A DNA stretch of 64,000 nucleotides. Source: Phaeodactylum tricornutum CCAP 1055/1. Taxonomy: Eukaryota > Bacillariophyta > Bacillariophyceae > Surirellales > Neidiaceae. How positions within the stretch are numbered: position 1 is the first letter of the stretch; each line of letters starts with the position of its first letter. Below, one piece after another: positions 1-10,143 of the stretch. Where the stretch lies: NCBI RefSeq assembly GCF_000150955.2, contig NC_011670.1, forward strand, positions 186,001 to 250,000. The letters are read 5' to 3'. The position numbers and the translations under genes are program-made. The notes beneath the pieces were generated by a model. That model ran no database searches. It saw nothing but the letters and a program-made list of their open reading frames with translations, and was not told where the DNA came from.

Positions 1-1104
1 TACGTGGTGGCGTTTGTGGGCCGTACATGATGGCTTCCGTTAGCTGTCAGTTTTGAAAGCTGTGCCATGAGGCACAAACAGAAATCATTTTGGTGGCTGT
101 TGTGGATCGTCAATTTTGAAAGCTGTGAGTTTGAATCCAAACGTAACTCTTGCTGAGAGGCAACAGGTTTTTGAATTCGACACTACACGGGAATAGAAAG
201 AACTCCATTCAATCGACTTTCCGAATTCGGCAAGACCATTGTTTGTACTCGTGAACGCGACTCCGAGAACATGTACAGACGGTAGAAAAAGCCGGGCCGA
301 CTATGACAACTGAACTTGAACAACTTGTCCGCCGGAATCCTCAAAAATGTCAGACTTGCGGTGATCCTTATAGAATAGAGTCCTGAGACTTTTTGTCAAG
401 GCAGCCATCGTCTATACTGTCATTGCATGCTACCGCATAGAGATCGCTCTGCGATCTAGCCTCCGGACCGCATTGGAGGATGCCCATCGTCGGATTGACG
501 GGTCAGATTTGAACGAGCTTCGGCTTGAAAGACCTTTGAAAGCTTCTTGTCTTTCTATCTCCTGTCCCTTTTGTCAAGCAATCTGCTTCACTGGCTATTT
601 GAACCACTATCTCTGCTCCTTTTCGAGACCACCCAGGCTATTAATGCTTGTCCGCCTGTACAAATAGTGTAGTTTAGTAATTGCCGCTTCAGACAAATTG
701 TGCATATTTACATTAGGGTCACGTATGAGCTACTAATTGTAAGCAGCGATATTTGAGGTCTGTAAATGCTAGCTGCCTTCTTCCGTCGGTTTACCTACTA
801 GACTTACGTTCCATGTGAGCTGGCCGAACGAAAAAAGCATGCGGTCCAACTTACTGTTAAGCCTAAAATAGCTTTGTTCTGAGCACATGGAACTTTTTGT
901 CTATGCATTTCTGGGTTGACCTTGCTAGCTTTTTCGAACGGTCCGCCGGCGAAGGATATATTTCACCGTGAGTCTCACCTAACAATCCGGACGATCGAAG
1001 AGGCCTGCCGGGTAGACCATGACTTTACTTGGCACACACAGAGCTTAAATTGAAAGGCCTCGAAGATAGCTTCGTCCCCCCACTGCAGATTGTTCCCCGA
1101 CAAT
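1..1104. other. Intergenic, no gene recognised
   Basis: No open frame here has a recognisable domain. The longest ATG frame is short and cysteine-rich and looks like chance. A 14-base direct repeat (TTTTGAAAGCTGTG) occurs at 51-64 and 114-127. The right end is presumably the promoter and 5' UTR of the kinase-like gene that starts at 1105. Confidence 0.6.
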
Positions 1105-2733
1105 ATGCTGCCAGCTCAAGAACGCCAACATACAGGTCGTGACACACGTAAAACGAGATCTGGCTTGATCTACATACTTATGGCTGCAGTCCTCGCTCTA
1201 ATTGCTTTCCAATTTGCCTTTTGTTTGGCATTTCTTTGGCGGGCCTCGGATAGCTCAACTAGGTTGATCAAGCGAGCTGATGGACGCACGTTTGCATCCT
1301 CACCGTACTTCAGGACAAAATCTTGCTCCACTGGTGAAAGCGAATCGAATCGTCAGCAGGAACGGGGATTTGAGCCAAGGCTAGCGAGTTACCTCACACC
1401 ATTTGATCCGGTGACAGGGCACTTCAGGCACTACCACGACATCTTTCCACATTTTCTTAATGCAGCACTAGAAGAAGCTTCTGCTGCACATTATAACAAA
1501 CGAGTGGTTATTCCCATGAGCGAACTGTGCAACTATTCGACTTGCGACTCAATCGACGACTTTTTGAACGAACCTTGGTATGTGAACCAAGCCAGGTACA
1601 CCGCAATCGTTGACTATCGCGAACGGTGCCATCCCATGGCAAATTGGCAAACGCAACATATTCCAACCTGCAATAGCATTCATGAAATCCCTCTACAAGA
1701 AGCTGCATCAGGCTCGTTTCTGTTGAGTAACAACGGGTACTGGCGGACCGCCTGGGGACTTCCCGACGGCCATGAAGAAACCCCAGACTATGCCGTTTTG
1801 AAAATGCTACGTTTGGAAAAGACATTTGACAAAGAGAGCTTTTTCAAACACGCCGCTGAAATCGCGGTAATGGATCGCATGACGTCTTCTCCGTACGTGG
1901 TAAACGCGTATGGATTTTGCGGTCAAACACTGTTATCAGAATACTGCGACGAAATCAAAGACAAAATAGTGCGCAACAAAAACGTTACTCATGCCGTACG
2001 GTTGCGAGTTGCACTTGGCATCGTGCGAGCGTTGGTTGAGCTACATTCTATTGACTTTCCCAATGCCAGCAAACCATCATTTGCGCACACGGACTTGTCC
2101 ATCAAGAATATTGCGTTGACGAAAGAGAAAACGGGAAAACCACAAAGGATCATCCTGAACGACTTCAATACTGGAATACCAATCCGGTGGGATCCAAGGA
2201 CTAATGAAACTTGTGCCTATCCACCTAGGAACGAACGACGAGCAGCGCCGGAAGTATCGCGCAAAGTGAGAAGAAAAGGCGGTAGTAGCGTTACCGCGAT
2301 CGATCCTGCTGCCTTGGATCTCTTCCGCCTTGGTCACTCTCTCTACGCTCTAGGCACATTTCGTAGCCACGTATCCTCTTATATTGGCGATCCACTGAGT
2401 TCATGGGTACTGCAGCACTACCTCTTTCACAACGGAGACGAGCCAGTTGATACAACGGATATCGAATTTCTCTCGTTGGCAGCGGTTTTATTCGCGGCCC
2501 TGGCTTGTACCCAAGAAGAACCGCTGCATAGACCAAACGCGTACGAGCTTCTACAAGCCCTAGAAGGAGCGCAACAGTTGATCCAGGAGCAGCCCGCGGA
2601 TCCCACGTTCACCGGGACCAACTCTACAGCAAAGTTAGACCAGCTGCATGCCATTTTTGAAATCCATGCCCCGATCTTGATCAATGTATTCTCATGCAAT
2701 GAGGCGCTATCTTCCAAGGTAAAGATGGCGTAG
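1105..2733 (+). CDS. Membrane-anchored divergent protein-kinase-like protein (paralogue A)
   Basis: Intronless, 542 aa. The open frame extends upstream only through a TTG, so the first ATG at 1105 is taken as the start. A basic N-terminus is followed by one hydrophobic helix (about residues 21-44), so the rest is probably lumenal or extracellular (type II; inference). The C-terminal half is kinase-like: candidate ATP-binding Lys in AVLKML (about K233), catalytic-loop HTDLSIKN (H328, D330), DFN in place of DFG (D353) and a downstream APE. A cysteine motif precedes it, CHPMANWQ then PTCN, shared with the paralogue at 6376-7980. HxDLxxxN and a DF motif survive, so activity is possible but not shown. 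The secretory placement recalls POMK or FAM20-type kinases by analogy only. Substrate unknown. Confidence 0.75.
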   Translation: MLPAQERQHTGRDTRKTRSGLIYILMAAVLALIAFQFAFCLAFLWRASDSSTRLIKRADGRTFASSPYFRTKSCSTGESESNRQQERGFEPRLASYLTPFDPVTGHFRHYHDIFPHFLNAALEEASAAHYNKRVVIPMSELCNYSTCDSIDDFLNEPWYVNQARYTAIVDYRERCHPMANWQTQHIPTCNSIHEIPLQEAASGSFLLSNNGYWRTAWGLPDGHEETPDYAVLKMLRLEKTFDKESFFKHAAEIAVMDRMTSSPYVVNAYGFCGQTLLSEYCDEIKDKIVRNKNVTHAVRLRVALGIVRALVELHSIDFPNASKPSFAHTDLSIKNIALTKEKTGKPQRIILNDFNTGIPIRWDPRTNETCAYPPRNERRAAPEVSRKVRRKGGSSVTAIDPAALDLFRLGHSLYALGTFRSHVSSYIGDPLSSWVLQHYLFHNGDEPVDTTDIEFLSLAAVLFAALACTQEEPLHRPNAYELLQALEGAQQLIQEQPADPTFTGTNSTAKLDQLHAIFEIHAPILINVFSCNEALSSKVKMA

Positions 2734-3069
2734 ACGATTCAAAAGGCACCAATTAGGTACGCATGGGTCTTCAAACAGTTAGACGTAGATATGGTTTAGA
2801 GGATGGGTAGTTTGTGGGTCACTTTCTACGATATTGTGGTGATGATTATTGCTGTGATTATGCTCAGTATGGAATGTGTAACAAAAAGAGACGACGGTAC
2901 CGAAAATGTCGAAAAACGGTAGAAGCGTTTCCGCAACCGAACCCACCCGAAACGAACGACGTACCCAGACACTGTACCCTTGTTCCGTGACGTCACCAAC
3001 TCCCTACGGCAACGAAAATAAGTTGGTGGTTGTTTGCAGTCCGGACGCAATGCCCTCCATGTATATCCT
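2734..3069. other. Intergenic between convergent genes
   Basis: This is shared 3' flank of the kinase-like gene and the TEX264-like gene. I see no supported gene. The minus-strand frame that crosses it is a shadow of the TEX264-like gene. Confidence 0.5.
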
Positions 3070-3927
3070 CTACTGGGGGTTCGGTAAAAAGTAGTGGGCC
3101 CCGGGAAATACTTTCCGGGCGGCGCGGATGATGCCTTGTCGAGTGACAAAGGGTTCGGAACTAAACGTCGCTTGGTACGTATCGGAATCGGGTTGTCCCA
3201 GGAGGAACTTGGCACCATCGTAGAGGGGTGCGTAGTGCGTACACATGCGGTCACGGATACTACAGGTACTGACAACCGTCACTTGGTGGTTGATGGTACG
3301 ATTGTGGCGACGACCGGGTCGTTGTCCGTTGGCTTTGGCGTAGGCCCGCAGGGCCGGAATGACTTTCCAGGACTGTATCATGGCCGATACGAATCCGTTG
3401 GTGAAGGGGAATTGCACTACTGCGGCGTTGACGGAAGGGAGTTCGGCCGTTTGGTAGGCGAGCCGCGCCCAGAGTTTCGAAGCGGGCAAATCCCACAATT
3501 CGACCGGCGTGGGCGGTCGAATTTCCTGATTGCGCTGGAGGAGTGTCTTTTGCACGGACTTGCCTGCCTTGTCCGTGACGAGATAACCCGCAGCGAAGCG
3601 CTGACGGCGTCCGCCCATATCGTTAGGATTGTCGAGGTAGACGGTGTAGAGTTGATCGGCGTAGTCCCGGGGCTTGAGTCCCACATCCTTCCCGACGCTC
3701 TCTACCATGGAATTTGTGGCAGCGTAATCCCGCTGCGTGTACTTGTACACGAAGGTTCCTCCGGGAAAGACGCCGTCGACGGGCACGACGGATGCGAGAG
3801 CCCCGGCTTGGAGGACGGAATGGAAAAAGGCCGCCGCCATGAGCGTACAAATAAAGAGAAATTGCTTGCGTCGCTGCGGAGAATCCCGCGGCTCGGACAT
3901 GGTCATTTCGTGGTAATTCATCAACAT
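3070..3927 (-). CDS. TEX264/GyrI-like membrane protein
   Basis: Intronless, 285 aa from ATG 3927. In-frame ATGs also lie at 3921 and 3906, and another at 4191 would add an 88-residue low-quality leader, which I reject. A basic stretch (SPQRRKQ) precedes a hydrophobic helix at about residues 22-46. The remaining part resembles the GyrI-like fold of TEX264: a YLDNPN segment, a RRFAAGYL-like segment, then VVQFPFTNGFVSAMIQSWKV. Animal TEX264 is an ER-membrane protein that acts as an ER-phagy receptor and in DNA-protein crosslink repair. I see no convincing C-terminal LC3-interacting motif, so an ER-phagy role is not supported by sequence alone. It is divergent from SMU1, with 426 bp between starts. 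Confidence 0.6.
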   Translation of the reverse strand: MLMNYHEMTMSEPRDSPQRRKQFLFICTLMAAAFFHSVLQAGALASVVPVDGVFPGGTFVYKYTQRDYAATNSMVESVGKDVGLKPRDYADQLYTVYLDNPNDMGGRRQRFAAGYLVTDKAGKSVQKTLLQRNQEIRPPTPVELWDLPASKLWARLAYQTAELPSVNAAVVQFPFTNGFVSAMIQSWKVIPALRAYAKANGQRPGRRHNRTINHQVTVVSTCSIRDRMCTHYAPLYDGAKFLLGQPDSDTYQATFSSEPFVTRQGIIRAARKVFPGAHYFLPNPQ

Positions 3928-4353
3928 GGTGAGAAAGAACCGGAAAGTGGGATTTTGGTAGTGGGAAAAGAAACGCACAAAGGGAATGGAAAGAACGGAA
4001 AATGGTTTTGGAGATTTGCGATTTTGTGTTGATGGTGAAATGCGGGCGTTTTCCCCCGTCGCGTCGCGGTGCCGCGTTGGAGTTCGCGGAACATCGGGAA
4101 TGGGGCGCAACTTCCCACGCCATCCGACGACGTGCTCCCTGTCAATTTCGGGTTCGTTCCGGCATTTGGTCGAGAAAGACCCGGAGGCCATAAAAATGGT
4201 TTATTCTAATGGTAGGGTAGGGTATCTTCAATCCCAACCGAACTCACCGTTCAAACCTAAACACGTTCCCGTTGGTTCGACCATGGACTTTCTGGGACGA
4301 GTCCTACACACTCGTCGTCACGCCCACTCCAAGCGCATCCCTCCACAACGACC
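3928..4353. promoter_or_regulatory. Head-to-head promoter region, TEX264-like / SMU1
   Basis: These 426 bp separate two opposed ATGs and must hold both promoters and 5' UTRs. I recognise no specific element. Confidence 0.4.
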
Positions 4354-6309
4354 ATGCCTACAAACGATAATGACACCAACAGTAAGAATGGGCAATCACA
4401 ACTAACGATTCCATCGGCGGACGTCGTACGGCTCGTGCAAGCCTTCTTGACGGAATCCGGTTTGCACGAATCCTGCCGCGTCCTGCAGCACGAATCGGGT
4501 GTCGGGCAAGCGGGGATGACCGAGACGGCGAGTTACCATTCCCGTACATCGACTGACTACCAACACAGTCCGTGGTACGCGTGGGCCACCTCGGGACAAT
4601 GGGGCACCGTGTTGTCACGGTTGCGTTGGATCGATGCGTCCCGGGCCCGTTTGGACGAAGGCCTCCGGGCCGCCGTGCACCAAATGGCCGTCCTCGAACT
4701 CGCCGATCAGGGTGAGTACGAACTCGCGTACGCTGCGTACCGGCTTGTCCAACCGTTGCTGGCAGGGAGTCACGCCACGGATCAGGATCTCGGACCGGAC
4801 GCGGCGGCGCCGGAAAGTATCCCCGTGACGCGCGCCAGTCTCGTCGAACAGTTGTTGGCACAATTAGCCGCCCTGCGAGCCAAGTCCAACGCTTCGCCCA
4901 AGGCACTACCGGACGATTACTACGGATACCGTCAGACTACGCCACAGGCACGCCGAGAATTTCTCGGACAGGCTCTAACGGACGCCGTGCCAATCCAACC
5001 GAAAGATCGTCTCGTATCGCTGCTCCAACAGGCCTTGAAATGGCAAATTTACACGGGAGAACTGCCTAAAATTCAACAACACTGGCCTGCGAATGATAGC
5101 AAAACAAAAGGGAAAAAACGCAAACGTGTCTTTGATCTCGTGTTGGGCACGTCCCACGTGGATCCCGTAGTTGTCGGGGAAACGAACGACTCATCTTTGT
5201 TGCCGCTACAGGAACCTACCATTGAGCAACCCTACGCAACCGTCAAACTCGGCAAACACGTTACGGCGACCGCTGCCGTATTTTTGCCACCCACCTCCGA
5301 CGGATCCGGTTCCTGTTCTCTCGTCACGGGGTCGTCGGACGGGTTGATTGAAATATGGGACCCCGTCAGCAAGTACTCCGCCCTCCGGACGAATGATTTG
5401 CCGTACCAAGCAAAGGATGAACTACTCGGAATGGACGCATCTATTAGTGCCTTGGCCGTTTCGAACGACGGAACGCTCCTGGCGGGTGCAGACTTGCAAG
5501 GGACCGTGCAAGTCTGGCGTGTGGATACGGGCAAGTGTTTGCGCTCCATGCTAGCCCATTCCACTTCCATCTCGGCTCTCGCCTTTTCACCCGACGCTTC
5601 TCACGTTCTCACCGCGAGTCGCGACGGTACGGCTCGAGAATTCGGTCTGCGAACGTCCCGTATGCTCAAAGAATTCCAAGGGCATGCATCGTACGTCAAT
5701 ATCTGTGGATACGTCGTGAGCGTTACGCACTTGTTGGTAGTAACGGGTTCGGCCGACGGTACGGTACGGATTTTTGACGGCAAGACTTCGGAAACGTTGC
5801 GCATACTCAAACCTAAATCTCTCGGTCTACGGGTTTCGGAAGTGAACACTTCTCTGCTGGCCGATGAGCAATCGGACGATTCCGCGGCCTCGCCCAGTAT
5901 CCAAACCGTGCTCTTCTTGCACACGCCAGCACACACCATGGTGGTTGTGCCCCGGGGGCGGCGGGCCTTTCTGGTCGCCATCTCCTCTGGGATCGTACTG
6001 CGTACGTTCGAAGGGGAGGGAGCCTCGGACGGCACGAACGTTTTCGTAGCGGCTTGCGCGAGTGTTTCGAATCGGGTTCTGTATATTGTCCAGGAAGACG
6101 GCAGCTGTTGCGTCTTTGACACCACCACCGGCGAGCGGATACGCACCGTCGCCGACTTTGCCAGCCAGTCGGCGTACGCCTCCAAAGACCCGAAGAGTAC
6201 GGCCATTTTGGAAATCTCGGCGCTCGTGCACCACCCTATCAAGCCACTGGTCGGTGCGTACTGCTCGGACAAGATACAGAAAAAGGGACAATTAGTGTTA
6301 TGGAAGTAG
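4354..6309 (+). CDS. SMU1: SMU1-like WD40 splicing factor
   Basis: Intronless, 651 aa; ATG at 4354 follows stop-rich sequence. A LisH motif (about residues 20-50, SADVVRLVQAFLTESGLHES) is followed by a CTLH-like helical region. Next comes the family-typical LLQQALKWQIYTGELP segment (about 223-238), then seven or so WD40 repeats from about residue 295 to the end. Repeats such as LVTGSSDGLIEIWDP, AFSPDASHVLTASRDGT and VVTGSADGTVRIFDG match SMU1 in order and spacing. SMU1 works with RED in the spliceosomal B complex in the nucleus. The protein is longer than human SMU1 (513 aa) because of loops, including a basic TKGKKRKR stretch before the propeller that could be a nuclear localisation signal. 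Only 66 bp separate its stop from that of the opposed kinase-like gene. Confidence 0.9.
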   Translation: MPTNDNDTNSKNGQSQLTIPSADVVRLVQAFLTESGLHESCRVLQHESGVGQAGMTETASYHSRTSTDYQHSPWYAWATSGQWGTVLSRLRWIDASRARLDEGLRAAVHQMAVLELADQGEYELAYAAYRLVQPLLAGSHATDQDLGPDAAAPESIPVTRASLVEQLLAQLAALRAKSNASPKALPDDYYGYRQTTPQARREFLGQALTDAVPIQPKDRLVSLLQQALKWQIYTGELPKIQQHWPANDSKTKGKKRKRVFDLVLGTSHVDPVVVGETNDSSLLPLQEPTIEQPYATVKLGKHVTATAAVFLPPTSDGSGSCSLVTGSSDGLIEIWDPVSKYSALRTNDLPYQAKDELLGMDASISALAVSNDGTLLAGADLQGTVQVWRVDTGKCLRSMLAHSTSISALAFSPDASHVLTASRDGTAREFGLRTSRMLKEFQGHASYVNICGYVVSVTHLLVVTGSADGTVRIFDGKTSETLRILKPKSLGLRVSEVNTSLLADEQSDDSAASPSIQTVLFLHTPAHTMVVVPRGRRAFLVAISSGIVLRTFEGEGASDGTNVFVAACASVSNRVLYIVQEDGSCCVFDTTTGERIRTVADFASQSAYASKDPKSTAILEISALVHHPIKPLVGAYCSDKIQKKGQLVLWK

Positions 6310-6375
6310 TTCTGGAACGCGGACATTTTTGGTTACGCCGTGTACATAACGGTGGAAGCAAACAGAGCAAAGTTT

Positions 6376-7980
6376 TTAAAGGATTGGAGCATGAATCTCA
6401 AATAGGGCTTTCAGTTGCTCGACTGTCGTTACAGTTTCTCCGGTTGTCCCATACCGCTCATGTAGTAGGATCCGTCGTTGTGCTTCCCGTAATCTTAACA
6501 AAAGCTCGTGGGTGTTTGGTCGATGGCGGGGGTCTGCTTGTGTGCACGCCAGAACGGCGTACAAGAGAGCTGCCTTGGACAAAATTTCGGGGTTCTTGAC
6601 ATCTAAGTACGCATTCCCCGCTTCATCTTCGACCTCCTCTTTCTCGTACAAGTAGTAATCCACAATCCACGTGTCCAAGGCTTCACCCCGCGAGGAGGAC
6701 GTGTGTGGACGACGCGTCGCCATTGCGTAGAGCAAATGACCCATACGAAACATTTCGAACAAGTGGGCATCCACGGTAGTATCGTGTGTACGATTCGGGT
6801 AGTGCAGCTCGGGCGCCCCTCCGTAGCGGTTTTTGATGGGATATGCGCACGTTTCCTTAGTCGCGGGGTCTTGCCGTAGAGCAAGGCCCAGATTAAAATC
6901 GTTGAGTTTAAGGCGAGACCGTGTGCCTGGTCGCTTGATTGTCTGCATGACGTTATGCGGTTTTAAATCCATATGTACAAAAGATGGTTTCGTCGCGTTG
7001 GGATAGTCGATTGAATGTAACGCCAATAAACCTTGGGTGATGTCAATAGAAGCCTGTAGTCGCTCAGTGAAGGTAGCGTTTTCGTTCGTGATGACTTCGT
7101 ATTTGGCGCTGACGCAAAACTCTGTGACCACCGACTGACCGCAAAAGCTGTAGACGTCCACTATGAACGGAGATGAGGTCATCCGTTCCATGACAGCGGC
7201 ATCGATGCGATGAAGCCCAAACGTATGATCATCAAATCCAAGACTTTCGTCGATTTGGAGCATTTTCAAAACCGTCCGCTGATCATCCTCCGCACCCTCA
7301 ACGCTCCACGCGCTCCGAAAGAAACCATTGTCACTCATCAAGAAAATGTTCGACTCGTTCGCTCGATCAATTTCCAGCTCATGCAGATTGTTGCATGTAG
7401 GATAATGTGTGTTCTGCCACTCCGCCATGGGCTCGCAGTATTCGTTGTACCTCAGAGTTGCGTTGGATTCTCGGAGCAAAGCGGCCGTCTCGTTGACAAT
7501 ACAGGAAGGACAAGGACCACCCATTGGCTCGACCGTTCCGTTAAACCCTAAACTTGCTTCCCAACTGAGGTCGTTCATGGAAGGCAAAGCCCTTAATTCG
7601 GTAGAATGAAATTGATGCGAATCTTCGTACTCGAACAGCAAAATAACGCGAGGAGAGTACGACGATACAAACGTTTGTTGACGTTTCTTTGGTGTCAGTG
7701 CGGGCTTCTGCGTTGGCCCCCGAAGAGTCGGCACATTTTCGGCCTTTGCTCTTCGAACCAACGAGTTCCGGCGACGGCTCATGATGAAGACCTTCGATTT
7801 ATTCATGGCCTCACCAAAAGCTGCGTTGCCACCATTTCTGGTAAGAGGGCCTGCGGTCGCATAGTGGGCCGCCAAAAACCACAACTGCGTCGTAACGCCC
7901 AAGGTGAACAAGACGCAAAAACTGTGTAACCGACACCACTTTCTAGCACTACGACACTCTTGCGTTTGGAAACACGCCAT
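6376..7980 (-). CDS. Membrane-anchored divergent protein-kinase-like protein (paralogue B)
   Basis: Intronless, 534 aa from ATG 7980; the open frame upstream starts only at TTG. One hydrophobic helix lies near the N-terminus (about residues 18-38). The kinase-like region keeps TVLKML, HMDLKPHN (closer to canonical than paralogue A), DFN instead of DFG, and GGAPE. It shares with paralogue A the cysteine motif (CEPMAEWQ then PTCN..HE), the stretch MERMTSSPF.V..Y.FCGQ, ACTQ...RPN..ELL and the ending LFEIHAPIL. The two are clearly homologous, in opposite orientation, with two unrelated genes between them. The paired cysteines and several N-x-S/T sites fit a secretory-pathway location (inference). 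Function unknown. Confidence 0.75.
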   Translation of the reverse strand: MACFQTQECRSARKWCRLHSFCVLFTLGVTTQLWFLAAHYATAGPLTRNGGNAAFGEAMNKSKVFIMSRRRNSLVRRAKAENVPTLRGPTQKPALTPKKRQQTFVSSYSPRVILLFEYEDSHQFHSTELRALPSMNDLSWEASLGFNGTVEPMGGPCPSCIVNETAALLRESNATLRYNEYCEPMAEWQNTHYPTCNNLHELEIDRANESNIFLMSDNGFFRSAWSVEGAEDDQRTVLKMLQIDESLGFDDHTFGLHRIDAAVMERMTSSPFIVDVYSFCGQSVVTEFCVSAKYEVITNENATFTERLQASIDITQGLLALHSIDYPNATKPSFVHMDLKPHNVMQTIKRPGTRSRLKLNDFNLGLALRQDPATKETCAYPIKNRYGGAPELHYPNRTHDTTVDAHLFEMFRMGHLLYAMATRRPHTSSSRGEALDTWIVDYYLYEKEEVEDEAGNAYLDVKNPEILSKAALLYAVLACTQADPRHRPNTHELLLRLREAQRRILLHERYGTTGETVTTVEQLKALFEIHAPIL

Positions 7981-8395
7981 TTCAGTGGGACCAACTAGAG
8001 CAGAAGTAATTGCTCGCTCGCACAGGTAAACAACATATCGAAACAATCGGCTTTATTTTGAGGGCTGCTCTCAAGGTCGTTTCGCGTGTTTTTACTTTCG
8101 GTTAGCGACAAAAGATATGGACTCGCCGACACTTCTTGACATGCGTTATTTACGTTGACATCGCCGGGGGAGGTCTACTTCACTTTGCTCCCTACACTTT
8201 TCCATAAATATAGCGCTTGCAGGCGTCTTACGGTTCCCAAGACCGTGTCAAGACTATACATGACAACCTGCCCTAGCATACAGGTAAGTCTTAGAAAGGG
8301 CCAACATGTACCTAAGCGCTCAGACAGGCCAACTTATGGTAAAACTTACTATTAGCTAGGCCTTCGGCTGGACTGAATTCGAGCATTGCCAGTGT
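7981..8395. other. Intergenic upstream of kinase-like paralogue B
   Basis: These 415 bp lie between the ATG of the kinase-like gene and the stop of the lipase, both on the minus strand. I see no gene; the part next to 7981 should hold the kinase-gene promoter. Confidence 0.4.
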
Positions 8396-10143
8396 CTACT
8401 CTAAATTATGCAGCGCGTGCTCGTACCGCGGTGGGAAGTGATGAAGTAGCATGTCCGGATTTACCCACACGCCCATCACCGCTAATGCAGCGGGATCACA
8501 TATTTTTTTGTTGTATGTATGACCACCATCATTTGCTCGCAGCCATACCACCGAACCGGCAGCGATTGCGAGTAGAGGGGCACCCGGCTTGGGATCCAGA
8601 CGTTTGCTGTTCGCTTGCTTCACAACATCTATGAGGGTAACGTCCGGCGCCGTCCATCCCGTCACCAGCTTCATTCGTGAACTCCAACTCAGCTGTTCCG
8701 TGTGCGAGCCAATCGCATGAATACAAGCTATTAGGTGTCGAATCGAATCTACGGATAGGAAGGAAATGCAATCGTTTTCGTGCACATAATTCGTGCAGGT
8801 AGAAACGCTTTCCTCGATGAGACTCAAGGGTGCAAAAACGGGAGGAGCAGAGTAAGCGAAACACTTGACTGAGCGACCTTCCACCAACTCACGGTCGTTT
8901 TGCTGGCATAATACGTTTAAAAGACAAGCAGTACCAGCTCCCAAGGAATGACCCGTCAAAACCAATGTGTACCCTTCGTTTTGTCGTAAAAGCTCCAAAA
9001 CAGTTGGACCTGCAGCGTCCCATATTTTCTCAGCCATATTGGCCATTTCGCTGTGCGCTTCGCCTCCACAGAACGGACCTTTCGAACACAAGCAAATATC
9101 GTCTCCAGAGTTAGACTCACTGTCAGTGAAAAATCCACAAGACGCTACAAAAACAAGCAATGCCTACACTTACGTGAAAAGGCAGCGACGTCCAGAAAAA
9201 CTTCCGAGACAGAGAACGTTCCGCGGATGGTCAATATTACCGTCTGATGCCCGCGATCTACAGCAACAAAATGCCGTAAATGGTTCGAGTCCGCCCCATA
9301 GTAGTCTACATCCATCAGCACAATATCGTCTTCCGGGATTCCAACGTGCTCGCCGATCCGAGTCTTGGTTAGCGGGGAGATACGATCGTCGAGACGGCCG
9401 TATATATCCATTTCGGCGGCACGTATCATACTCTCGCCGTACACTGCCGTTGCGTACTTCATGTAGCGAAGAGCCTCTTCGTTGGAAGGAATACCTTTTA
9501 AGCTCGCGGACCTTGGGGCTGTATCGCGACGATCCAAGTCCGCCCATGTAAGTTTCTGAATCCGCGCGAGGATAACGAGATTGTCGAGCAGTCGTGTATT
9601 CCATGCCTTGGCCAGTTCCGAATCAATTCCGGAAGTTTCTAGGTATTTACGCAGCGCTGCCACACTTGGTTTCCACTGTTGTTGATATTGCGTTCGATCG
9701 GTCGCTAAGGCCGCTGCAGTGCTAGCGACCAAGCCTCCGGCTGAAAGGACGCTACTCGCGGCCCGCCGCCAGCGACGAGTCCAACCGGAACTGCTACCCG
9801 CAGTACTGGCATCCCGCGACGTCCTTTGCAGAACATCTGCTGCCCGGTCATGATGCGTCGCTGACTGGGAGGACTCGGTCGTAGGGTCCGCTTTTCCCGC
9901 CAAAGGTCTAGAAGGAGCTAGGTGGCATCTTTTGAATCGCCGCGTCGGCACGAACGATGAACAACTGCATGCTGCTACTTTATAAGCATGACAGAAGTAG
10001 GCCGACGAGATTTGTTGCCTCAGCACGAACGCCATGCAAAGTATTGTCGTTAGATAGAAGAAATATTTGCGTGGTCTTGTGGGTTGCCAGCACGACAGCT
10101 TCAACAGGTTGCGTTGTTCTTTCGAGGTCTCGATGCGTGGCAT
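8396..10143 (-). CDS. Class 3 (DAG-lipase-like) lipase, probably plastid-targeted
   Basis: Two exons, 10143-9174 and 9078-8396, with a 95-bp intron (9079-9173; donor GTAAGT, acceptor ..GAAAG); 550 aa. The junction gives AFSRPFCGGEAHSEM, typical of sn1-diacylglycerol-lipase-like enzymes. The C-terminal part has the nucleophile elbow LTGHSLGAG. Asp in ENDCISFLSVDS and a late His in HHFPPRYEHAL are triad candidates. The N-terminus has a hydrophobic helix (YFFYLTTILCMAFVL), then a Ser/Arg-rich stretch with CSSFVPTRR, which resembles a diatom signal plus transit peptide with an ASAF-like motif. It would hydrolyse acyl esters of glycerolipids; plastid location is inferred. The intron contains one copy of the CTCACTGTCA motif (9116-9125). 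Confidence 0.82.

Noticed and set aside
3094-4032. Long plus-strand open frame opposite the TEX264-like gene
   Set aside because: It starts at GTG, has no family match and mirrors a gene with a clear domain on the other strand.
3928-4191. N-terminal extension of the TEX264-like protein from ATG 4191
   Set aside because: The added 88 residues look like translated promoter sequence; membrane helix and domain fit the later ATG cluster.
5601-6326. Minus-strand frame opposite SMU1
   Set aside because: Lies wholly antisense to conserved WD40 repeats; composition is a codon shadow.
9145-9173. 29-base intron in the lipase gene
   Set aside because: Far shorter than the other introns here (74-146 bp) and it gives a less conserved junction than the 95-base option.
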